The position numbers and the translations under genes were made by a program. Shown piece by piece: positions 31,613-38,659 of a stretch of DNA of 40,186 bases. Under the pieces are notes generated by a model. The model saw only the letters and a program-made list of their open reading frames with translations. It did no database searches and was not told the DNA's origin. The stretch's first letter is position 1, and the number at the start of each line of letters is the position of its first letter. The stretch comes from a virus, in IMG/VR virus record IMGVR_UViG_3300031749_000014, positions 1-40,186 of that record; one strand, 5' to 3'.

Positions 31613-33841
31613 CTAACTCCTAACAATAGATGGGACAACATACAGATTACCCATCATTAAGGTTACAATTTCTGTTCCAGTATTGTCTTTGATTTCATAG
31701 ACATAAGTATTGGAATCTGATTCTATATTCCTACCACTTGCGGGGATACTTATATTTGCTGTCTCACTCATATATATCTCATAAGTACTCTCATTTTTAA
31801 TAGTAATATCAAAGCTCCATTTATCCTCTGAGTTAGCAGTTTTTCGAACTTGACCAGACAAAATATGACCCGTCAAATCGAGGTCTGTTTCCACTGTGAG
31901 TCTCCAAGTACTACCCTGATAACCTATCAAGTCAATCATACCATCAGACCTTTTTCTATACACTGAAAGCCCCTTTTTGGACTCTGTGGATTGTGGTACC
32001 ACATTACCTATCCACTCTGAATAATTCATTACAAGATGACTTTCACCTTCAGACCATATTGCTTCTTTTTTAAGATTTCCAGAATAAAGTGCATTATCAA
32101 TGTATATCTTACTTGCGCTCTGGTAGGTTTTTATATAAGCTTGATAAACCACTTTACCCTCTTGTGCGGGTGTAAATGTGATTGGAAAATCAAACCAATC
32201 TGTATTGTTTGTCAAAACCGCTGTTGATTGGACTGTTGTTGTATGTGAACCTGTTGTCTCATCAAAATATTCAGCTGTAAAATAAAGTTGTTCTGCTGTT
32301 GGGAATGTTGTCCAACCCTCACCTTTTATTTTTATACTTCGTATTTGTTGTGAAGGAGGTACATTATTTTCTACCCATTTGCCAAGAATCTGTACAGGTC
32401 TATCTTCTGAGCAGTATGAAAGTGGCACTACCTCAATTGATGTTTGAGCTCCCCTACTTCTTAAGATAGAAGTGTTTTTTATTATGTCTCCAAATGTGTC
32501 ATATTTGGCATGAGTATCTTTGATTTGATTTATATGCTCTACAAGGATGTAAGAGTTTGCGGAAACATTTAAAGCATTTCTGCCAGTCAAACTTAATCCT
32601 GTTGGTTTTAGCTTTGCATTTTTAATAAGAGGACCGTTACCTGCTGAATATGACCCCAATTGTCCTACTTGAATATCATATGTATTTGAACAGGTATTTC
32701 CTAAATGATTTATTCCAAGTTTGGCCTTTGAGACACCGCTTGAAAGGCATATTGCTGCATTATTAGAATATATATATGTATCATCATCTGTATCAATGGC
32801 ATCACAAGTATATGTAAAATTTATATTTGAGTATATCTTTGAGTTTTGAACTTTTAAATTTTTGGTTTCCATAAACGAAGAGTAACAAGAGAATATTTTT
32901 GAATTTTTAACTATTATGTTTGATGATAAGTGAGTATAACTATATATAGATACAATGTTACAATTATCAAAGCTATTTGGATAGGATTGGCGATATAAAA
33001 CATAATTACCATTTCTGAAAGAACAATTTATAAAGGTGGTCAGACATAAATTTATTCTGAAAAATCCTGTAAAAATTGCATCTTCTATATTTGAATGTTT
33101 AACGGTGGTATAATTATCCAAAAACCTTGGTCTGTTAGAATTGCAGTTTCCTATTGTGGTATTAGCCCCCAATTTCTGAAGTATCACATTTCTTGATACA
33201 TTTACCACCATACCACCTGCGTAGAATATCCCCCCTGGGAATGATTCAACTATAGTCATTGTAGTCTTAGTTCCATCATAAATTGGGGTTCCTGAAATGG
33301 TTGCTTTAAATACATCTGTATTATAATCAGAATAGTTAGTACCTTTATGAATATAAATTTCTTGACCATTTTTCCAACTTGAGAAATCACCTACTACATA
33401 TATCACTGAACCCGAAGTCCAATTAGAATATAGATATGTGTTATCAACACCGCCATAGAAATTGGGGTCTCCACATATATTTAAAGTTCCACCTGAATTT
33501 ACTATCAACCCATAAGCATCATCAACTGTTGTATTCCAAAGCATTGATGCGGTATAATTTGCATTAATTGGATTGGTCAATGTACCTATTCTTAATTCTC
33601 CACCACTATTTATAGTCAGTGAAGCATTTCCAAACCTTAATCCAGTATTAGTGGTTGGAGAAAAATTTAAAATACCATTTATTGTGCCAGCTCCAAGTTC
33701 TGCTGTGTAAACATCATTAACCGTGACTGTATGACCTGCTGATACTGTAAACGTATCCCCTGCTTGAGAAGGGTAACCAGAACCTCCCCATGTAGCAGGG
33801 TCGTTAAAATTGCCCGATTTCGTTGATGTATAATTTGCCAT
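31613..33841 (-). CDS. Large surface protein: G8-like + beta-helix + fibre end
   Basis: This 742-residue protein has three parts. Residues 1-45 contain the G8/Gly-rich opening TSTKSGNFNDPATWGGSGYP followed by GDTFTVSAGHTVTVN, common in phage adhesins. Residues ~50-400 form successive short strands with Asn/Gly turns (for example FINCSFRNGNYVLY, VKNSKIFSC, VQNSKIYSN) as in right-handed beta-helices. The C-terminal ~120 residues have a fibre-attachment-like pattern (LDLTGHILSGQVRKT). It would be a receptor-binding or carbohydrate-degrading spike. The ATG overlaps the upstream gene and has only a weak ribosome site. No catalytic residue set is clear. Confidence 0.7.
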   Translation of the reverse strand: MANYTSTKSGNFNDPATWGGSGYPSQAGDTFTVSAGHTVTVNDVYTAELGAGTINGILNFSPTTNTGLRFGNASLTINSGGELRIGTLTNPINANYTASMLWNTTVDDAYGLIVNSGGTLNICGDPNFYGGVDNTYLYSNWTSGSVIYVVGDFSSWKNGQEIYIHKGTNYSDYNTDVFKATISGTPIYDGTKTTMTIVESFPGGIFYAGGMVVNVSRNVILQKLGANTTIGNCNSNRPRFLDNYTTVKHSNIEDAIFTGFFRINLCLTTFINCSFRNGNYVLYRQSYPNSFDNCNIVSIYSYTHLSSNIIVKNSKIFSCYSSFMETKNLKVQNSKIYSNINFTYTCDAIDTDDDTYIYSNNAAICLSSGVSKAKLGINHLGNTCSNTYDIQVGQLGSYSAGNGPLIKNAKLKPTGLSLTGRNALNVSANSYILVEHINQIKDTHAKYDTFGDIIKNTSILRSRGAQTSIEVVPLSYCSEDRPVQILGKWVENNVPPSQQIRSIKIKGEGWTTFPTAEQLYFTAEYFDETTGSHTTTVQSTAVLTNNTDWFDFPITFTPAQEGKVVYQAYIKTYQSASKIYIDNALYSGNLKKEAIWSEGESHLVMNYSEWIGNVVPQSTESKKGLSVYRKRSDGMIDLIGYQGSTWRLTVETDLDLTGHILSGQVRKTANSEDKWSFDITIKNESTYEIYMSETANISIPASGRNIESDSNTYVYEIKDNTGTEIVTLMMGNLYVVPSIVRS

Positions 33842-34013
33842 TTTCTATAGTTTGTTTCCTTCTTTCAATTTCATTATTTAGTTCTTCTTCAGTTGGTTCA
33901 TTTGAAAATATTAAACATTCATTATATATGCTCCCATCTTTATCTTCAAAATCTACTCTTATCTCATATCCCCACTCTCTCATTACTTTGCCCCAAATGC
34001 ATTTTACTTTCAT
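33804..34013 (-). CDS. 69-residue protein, unknown
   Basis: This gene encodes a short protein with strands (VKCIWGKV, YEIRVDFED, IYNECLIFS) and a Glu/Lys helix (TEEELNNEIERRKQTIENG). It overlaps the end of the signal-peptide protein by 4 bp (ATGA) and the start of the large fibre by 38 bp, so it links the lysis cluster and fibre in translation. It may be a chaperone or attachment factor for the fibre. No family was recognised. Confidence 0.6.
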   Translation of the reverse strand: MKVKCIWGKVMREWGYEIRVDFEDKDGSIYNECLIFSNEPTEEELNNEIERRKQTIENGKLYINEIGQF

Positions 34014-34384
34014 AACAAAGCTCCTATAACTATACCAACACCTAAAAAACCCATACCTCTTAATAGTTGTTCAAAGAATGAAGGTTGGGTCTTTTTCTGC
34101 TCCTTTAATAGAATGTCTTTTTGTTTGATAATCTCATCGGAATTTTTAATGACTTCTTTCTGAAGTTCTATGACTTCTTTTTGTTTTTCAATTTGCTCTT
34201 CAAGTAGAGAAATTGCAGTCTCATAGTCTTTGACCTGTTCCTTGATTATTCTACATTGTTTGATTTCGACAATCATTTGGGAGACCATGGAGTCAACAAA
34301 ACAGTACTCCACTGGTATATTTTCACTTGCTAAAGTGATGTTTGACATTACAATGCATATCAGGCTAATGATTATTGCTCTCAC
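34010..34384 (-). CDS. Exported coiled-coil protein with C-terminal membrane segment (lysis cluster)
   Basis: This 124-residue protein has a signal-peptide-like start (MRAIIISLICIVMSNITLAS), a Cys at about 28, a long coiled coil (about 55-100) and a hydrophobic C-terminus (GFLGVGIVIGALL). The start is a GTG inside the end of the upstream gene. With the anchored coiled-coil protein encoded just before, it may form an envelope-spanning complex, as a spanin would. A classical outer-membrane spanin would have a lipobox, and I see none, so this is not a standard Rz1. Membrane topology is an inference. Confidence 0.6.
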   Translation of the reverse strand: MRAIIISLICIVMSNITLASENIPVEYCFVDSMVSQMIVEIKQCRIIKEQVKDYETAISLLEEQIEKQKEVIELQKEVIKNSDEIIKQKDILLKEQKKTQPSFFEQLLRGMGFLGVGIVIGALL

Positions 34385-34808
34385 TTTTAATTATCCTTGA
34401 TGGTTTGTATCCAAGATTATTTAATTCTTGCTGGATTGCTTTGCCATGAGGAGGGGTTATATTCTCGATCTCCCTCTTCTTTTCCATTATCTTTGAAACC
34501 AAATCTTTGTACTTTTTCCTCAACTGTTTTAGCTCATTATCCTTATCCATTGTCACTTTTAGAATTTCTTCATATCTTTGTTTCCAGTATTCATTAAGCC
34601 TTTTATTTTCCGCATCTATTAGACTTTTCGTTGTATGATTACTGCCATATTTCATACCAGCTAAGAATGCGATGACCACAAAAACTATAATTGCTAGTAT
34701 AAGTTTCATATTGTCCCTAATCCATGTTTTATAATCCTTAACCAAGCCTAACTTACCTGTAACCCATGTTTTGTACTCAACCCTTAATCTTTTGTTTGAT
34801 ACATTCAT
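34365..34808 (-). CDS. i-spanin-like anchored coiled-coil protein
   Basis: This 147-residue protein has one membrane segment (about residues 35-55; LILAIIVFVVIAFLAGM) and then a long Lys/Glu coiled coil (about 60-125), ending in basic residues. This is the architecture of Rz-type inner-membrane spanins, which help disrupt the outer membrane after the wall is cut. The cytoplasmic N-terminus (about 33 residues) is longer than usual. It overlaps genes on both sides by 20 and 32 bp, fitting a lysis cluster. No sequence family was recognised. Confidence 0.6.
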   Translation of the reverse strand: MNVSNKRLRVEYKTWVTGKLGLVKDYKTWIRDNMKLILAIIVFVVIAFLAGMKYGSNHTTKSLIDAENKRLNEYWKQRYEEILKVTMDKDNELKQLRKKYKDLVSKIMEKKREIENITPPHGKAIQQELNNLGYKPSRIIKSESNNH

Positions 34809-35091
34809 TTAATGCCTTTTCAAGTTTCTCCGCCAATTTGTTGATATTTTCAATAACAATTTCATATCTTTCAGAAAGTATAGCTATTGTTTTTTGAATC
34901 TCGGGTAACTTATTTTCCCTCAACTCTTCTTGCCTTTTTAACATAGCCTTAATCTCATTCTCATATTTACAAACCTCACTATGATTATCCAGTAATTTTT
35001 TTGCAGTCTTATCTGCAAGATTCCATACTATTCTCGAAGCAAACAGCGTTACAATTATCAACGCTGGATATATCCAATACTCTAATTGCAA
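34777..35091 (-). CDS. Small membrane/coiled-coil protein (holin- or spanin-type)
   Basis: This 104-residue protein begins with a membrane segment (YWIYPALIIVTLFASRIVW, about 5-23) followed by a helical coiled coil to the end. The start is a TTG at 35091 with AAGGAG 9 bp upstream; no ATG is available in frame. The layout (one transmembrane helix, long cytoplasmic or periplasmic tail) fits several phage lysis accessory proteins. Whether it is a holin cannot be judged; the lysozyme already carries membrane segments. Confidence 0.55.
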   Translation of the reverse strand: MQLEYWIYPALIIVTLFASRIVWNLADKTAKKLLDNHSEVCKYENEIKAMLKRQEELRENKLPEIQKTIAILSERYEIVIENINKLAEKLEKALNECIKQKIKG

Positions 35092-36035
35092 ATACCATGC
35101 TCCTTATATTCTTCCGAGTATTTGAATATCTTTACAGGATACTCACGGTTAATCTTAAAAGCACGCCAAGACCTCCTTGAGAAATACTCTACATTACCAA
35201 ACCACTTATTTTTGTCAAAACCGAATTCTGAGGTTAATTTCCTATCCCTTTTTAACCAACCATACCCACCATTATAAGCAGAAAACATAAAAGCGTACCT
35301 CTCATTGCCCTGAGTCCAATTGCAAAGATTCCAAAGGAATTTGTCATATGTAAGACCAGCTATTATAGAATACTTTGCCACTAACATCATTTCTGGTGTA
35401 ATCTTATCTTTTATGATTGATTTTTTAATCATATCATTCAAAGTGACATCAAGAACTTGCATAAGACCATAACTGGTTACTCCTGATGGTTCAATTCGTT
35501 TAGCTTTTTCTTTAAAATTACTCTCCGTTTTTATCTGTCCCAAAATATGACATGTATTCACACCAACCCATACCCTTTGTTTTTCTTGTTCAATTATCTT
35601 GATGATGTGAGAAGGTGGGACTGCATCACTGGGTAATGCAGTCCCTCGAAGAAGGAAGGAGGTTAACATCGCCGAGACCAAGATTGTGGCGATATAAATG
35701 GTCGCTCTAACAATAAGCATAGCTATTGCAAGAGCAACCTTATGCGAAGGAGGAGAAGGCTCTTTCCAAAGTCTATTAAGTCTTAATCCTACGTCCCATT
35801 TATATTTCTTGAAAAGTAATTTTGTTGATACATGTGAAAAGATTATGAAACTTGATATGAAAAACATCAGAAGACAAATTGCACCCAAGGACTCATGAAA
35901 ACCATAGTATAGAGAACCAAGTATGAATAAGATTAGTGAAGGTAGAAGTCTAAATAACTCTTGATAAAGTATTCTTAGAGAGCATTTCTTATAGATTTTG
36001 TAAGCTATTTCTTTGACTCCCCCTTTATTTATCAT
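35082..36035 (-). CDS. Membrane-anchored lytic transglycosylase (endolysin)
   Basis: This 317-residue protein has hydrophobic segments at about 30-46, 50-68 and 100-129, then an SLT domain: ILGQIKTESNF with catalytic Glu at about 171, SYGLMQV (188-194) and FSAYNGGYGW (about 251-260). It cleaves glycan strands of peptidoglycan. A multi-span membrane front on a phage lysozyme suggests a built-in export or holin-like part. I start at the ATG at 36035; a TTG at 36071 is the T-T-G of the presumed promoter. The gene lacks a ribosome site, like the terminase and capsid genes. Confidence 0.82.
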   Translation of the reverse strand: MINKGGVKEIAYKIYKKCSLRILYQELFRLLPSLILFILGSLYYGFHESLGAICLLMFFISSFIIFSHVSTKLLFKKYKWDVGLRLNRLWKEPSPPSHKVALAIAMLIVRATIYIATILVSAMLTSFLLRGTALPSDAVPPSHIIKIIEQEKQRVWVGVNTCHILGQIKTESNFKEKAKRIEPSGVTSYGLMQVLDVTLNDMIKKSIIKDKITPEMMLVAKYSIIAGLTYDKFLWNLCNWTQGNERYAFMFSAYNGGYGWLKRDRKLTSEFGFDKNKWFGNVEYFSRRSWRAFKINREYPVKIFKYSEEYKEHGICN

Positions 36036-36071
36036 GTTATAACGATTAACAAAAGATACGGTTAATGTCAA
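36035..36071 (-). promoter_or_regulatory. Lysis-operon promoter/operator candidate
   Basis: Minus strand: TTGACA (36071-36066), a 17-bp spacer and TAATCG (36048-36043), then TTATAAC and the ATG. It overlaps the terminase stop. Stretches TTTTGTTA and ATCGTT are shared with the terminase promoter, and GTTAATGTCAAG (plus strand, 36061-36072) is identical to the capsid one. The -10 is poor, so this could also be an operator. Confidence 0.45.
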
Positions 36072-37555
36072 GATGGAATTCTTTTTTTGGGATGATCAAA
36101 GAGTATTGGGATGCTTTTTCGAAATATGGGTCTTTCTTTCTCGATGACATCTAATTTGACCTCGAATTCACAGTATGGTTTTGGAGTCCTGAATTTTCTC
36201 CTCTCAGCTTCATAATCTGTGACAAAAGTCAAAAGTGTTGCATCAAATAAATCTGGAGAACTACCTGTCCTCTTCATTATCCTATATTTGGTCTCAAGAA
36301 ACTTTCTACCTCTCTCATCAGACATAACCTTAGGAATACATACCTGTTGTTTCCACTCATTTGCATATTTTCTTGCTTCACCCATAAGGCATAACCCTTT
36401 GTTACATGCATTGCGTAGCCTTATTGCACACTCAGCCCTTAAGTTCTTGAAAGATTCTTCATCTTCAGCGGCTGATGACATATGAATCAGGTATGTCTTG
36501 TCGAACTCCGCTTTTACTTTCTCAAATATCCCCTTACCCCACGAACCATCAAAATAAACTTCATCGACAACGTATTTCCTTATGAGTTCAAGTGTTGTAT
36601 TTGCAATATTCTCATCAGTATCAGTTCTTATCTTTCCAATATAGATGATATTCAAACCCTGCCTTATCACCCATGCATTATAAGACTCACCAAAACCTGA
36701 CACATCAATACCCATGATAACCTTATTCTTTGTAATCTTGTCATCAGGAATTCTTCTTATAACCTCTTCTCCGAGTTCGTCTGGAATTAATTGAGGTTCA
36801 TCTGAAGAGCTGTATTCGTAAAATTCACCCAATACCCTCGTTATGTAAAATTCTGACTCTATGCCATGTTTTAGCTCCATCTGTTTATGCCAGTCATAAG
36901 ACATCAAGCCAGGGACTATGTTTTTACCTGCCTTGACATTTGGTGTATCAAATGCACTTATAGTTATAACATTCCCCGCACCTGCCTTAACATTTCTATA
37001 AAACTGGTTGTCAATAGATACTGGGTTAGCTATTGCAAGAAATTTTGAGTTTTCTGATGATAGAATTGTATCCGCTGATTCCCAAAGTGGTTTAGCTATT
37101 GCAGTTGCTTCATCAAATATTATCAATATATTGGGTGAATGATAACTTTGAAAACCTTCTGTTGTGTAGTCTGCGGGTCTAATACCTATGGCAAAATGAT
37201 TGTCCGCAAGCTGTATTTCTGTTGATGTGGGTTTTATATTTGCGAGTTTGATCCTTGAGTTTAACCAAAGTGTTCTGATTTCAGACCAAACAGTCTTTCT
37301 GATTTGTGTTTTGATGGCTGAGGTGGTTATGACTTTAGAAGGGTGATGACAAAAAAGGAACCAAAGAGCTATTATAGCGGATACAAATGTCTTACCCGAG
37401 TTATTACAGGATTGGACATATGTTGAGCGATTATCTCTAACAGAAAAAAGTATTTCTATTTGTTTGTCATAAAGATATTTGACACCAAGAATATGCTTTG
37501 CAAAGAGGTCTGGCCTTTGCAGAAGAATCCGTTTGACAGCATCTATTTCAATCAT
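36068..37555 (-). CDS. Terminase large subunit
   Basis: The 495-residue protein has the packaging ATPase/nuclease layout. Walker A is QSCNNSGKT (48-56); Walker B is ILIIFDEA, with Asp 148 and Glu 149. The nuclease has IMGIDVSGFG (Asp about 284), YFDGSWGKG (Asp about 336) and SSPDLFDA (Asp about 435 and 438). It pumps DNA through the portal and cuts concatemers. I start at the ATG at 37555, because a TTG at 37564 falls at or upstream of the likely transcription start. The gene opens the lysis-portal operon. A small subunit is not next to it, which is unusual. Confidence 0.92.
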   Translation of the reverse strand: MIEIDAVKRILLQRPDLFAKHILGVKYLYDKQIEILFSVRDNRSTYVQSCNNSGKTFVSAIIALWFLFCHHPSKVITTSAIKTQIRKTVWSEIRTLWLNSRIKLANIKPTSTEIQLADNHFAIGIRPADYTTEGFQSYHSPNILIIFDEATAIAKPLWESADTILSSENSKFLAIANPVSIDNQFYRNVKAGAGNVITISAFDTPNVKAGKNIVPGLMSYDWHKQMELKHGIESEFYITRVLGEFYEYSSSDEPQLIPDELGEEVIRRIPDDKITKNKVIMGIDVSGFGESYNAWVIRQGLNIIYIGKIRTDTDENIANTTLELIRKYVVDEVYFDGSWGKGIFEKVKAEFDKTYLIHMSSAAEDEESFKNLRAECAIRLRNACNKGLCLMGEARKYANEWKQQVCIPKVMSDERGRKFLETKYRIMKRTGSSPDLFDATLLTFVTDYEAERRKFRTPKPYCEFEVKLDVIEKERPIFRKSIPILFDHPKKRIPS

Positions 37556-37566
37556 TGTTATCAACG

Positions 37567-37595
37567 ATTATAACAAAAACTATTGACATTATCAA
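37567..37595 (-). promoter_or_regulatory. Terminase-operon promoter
   Basis: Minus strand: TTGATA (37595-37590), 17 bp, TATAAT (37572-37567). The ATG is 11 bp after the -10, so the mRNA start would leave only about five bases of leader. The dyad GTTAT/ATAAC surrounds the -10 and start point. It overlaps the opposing fibre promoter. Confidence 0.8.
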
Positions 37596-37610
37596 AATAT
37601 TCCATATAAT
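37583..37610 (+). promoter_or_regulatory. Fibre-gene promoter
   Basis: TTGACA (37583-37588), 16 bp, TATAAT (37605-37610). The ATG at 37618 is 7 bp after the -10, the usual position of the first transcribed base, so the mRNA is predicted to be leaderless. No ribosome site is present. Confidence 0.8.
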
Positions 37611-37617
37611 AATCTTA

Positions 37618-38262
37618 ATGCAATACACTCAGGGGACAGTGTCCGTTACGAACGGCTCAGCGACAGTGACAGGGAGTAATACCGAGTGGCTTTCCAATGT
37701 TTCATCAGGTCATAGTTTCAAAGTTCAAGGTGAATCTGTAATCTATACCATAGCTTCTGTGAATTCAAATACTCAATTGACTCTAAGTGCTAATTATGCT
37801 GGGACAACAAAGTCTGGGGTAGGATATCAAATTACAAGGGATTTCACACCAACACTAAATCTTGCTGAAATCTATGCAAACGATAAAGACTGGACTTCAC
37901 ACCTCACCATAGAAACAATCAGAAGGATAGATGAGAAATTGGGGACTGATTCCCAACCAAGGTTTAAGAACCTATTTCTTAATATTCAACTAATAACCTC
38001 AACGAAGACACTCGAAAGAGATTCGTTTTTCGGTCTAATCAACTCCTCTGGTGGTTCAATAACAATCAATCTCCCAACGGCAAGTGGTTATAATGGTGAG
38101 ATACACTTCTTTAAGAAAATCTCATCAGATTCTAATACCATAACAATAGACCCTTATGGGACTGAGTTGATAGATGGGTCATCAACTTATCAATTCAGTG
38201 CCCAGAATACGAGTTTTGGAATCATCGCCTATAATGGCGCATGGTATAAATTTGCGACATGA
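37618..38262 (+). CDS. Phage fibre/adaptor protein
   Basis: This 214-residue protein begins MQYTQGTVSVTNGSATVTGS, a beta opening seen in tail-fibre and adaptor proteins of many phages (TQG.V.V.nGs..V.G). Strand-rich sequence continues, a middle helix (IRRIDEKLG) follows, and the end resembles trimeric fibre strands with GGSITINLP and NTITIDPYG. The start is the ATG at 37618 directly behind the promoter; a longer frame from 37555 would run back through the promoter. It probably attaches to the tail or the J-like tip and helps bind the host. Confidence 0.78.
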   Translation: MQYTQGTVSVTNGSATVTGSNTEWLSNVSSGHSFKVQGESVIYTIASVNSNTQLTLSANYAGTTKSGVGYQITRDFTPTLNLAEIYANDKDWTSHLTIETIRRIDEKLGTDSQPRFKNLFLNIQLITSTKTLERDSFFGLINSSGGSITINLPTASGYNGEIHFFKKISSDSNTITIDPYGTELIDGSSTYQFSAQNTSFGIIAYNGAWYKFAT

Positions 38263-38648
38263 TTAAGTTAAAAGAAGGAAGAAAGATAGCAGTATTAGTC
38301 AATGATGAGCCCAAAGCAATCATTGAAGACACATTGAGAATCTCTAACATCAATATTGACTATATCAGAAGGAGCATTAGAATTGTATTTCATAGAGGAT
38401 ACGTAAGTGATGACAAGTCATTCAATATAACTGGTGAACCAGTAATAATTGAGCTTAATGATGACAATTACTATTCAGCAGAACTAAACAAAATTGTCCA
38501 AGGAAACTCATTTTCACAGATAACCACGCCATTACCTGAGCATACAACCAGATGGCATGGTGACTTTAGAAAGTTTGACATTGAGCATTATATAGTAAGC
38601 AGTAATTTGTTGCCAGTCGAAGTGGTAGGAATAGTTGAGGAAAAATAA
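38259..38648 (+). CDS. Fibre-associated protein, unknown
   Basis: This 129-residue protein overlaps the fibre gene stop (ATGA), so the two are co-translated. It shows strands (KIAVLVNDEPKAIIEDTLRI, SIRIVFHRGYV, PVIIELNDDNYY) and no cysteines or enzyme motif. It may be a chaperone or a minor fibre subunit. It converges with the J-like gene, with 11 bp between stops and no clear terminator. Confidence 0.6.
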   Translation: MIKLKEGRKIAVLVNDEPKAIIEDTLRISNINIDYIRRSIRIVFHRGYVSDDKSFNITGEPVIIELNDDNYYSAELNKIVQGNSFSQITTPLPEHTTRWHGDFRKFDIEHYIVSSNLLPVEVVGIVEEK

Positions 38649-38659
38649 TCAGACTATCA

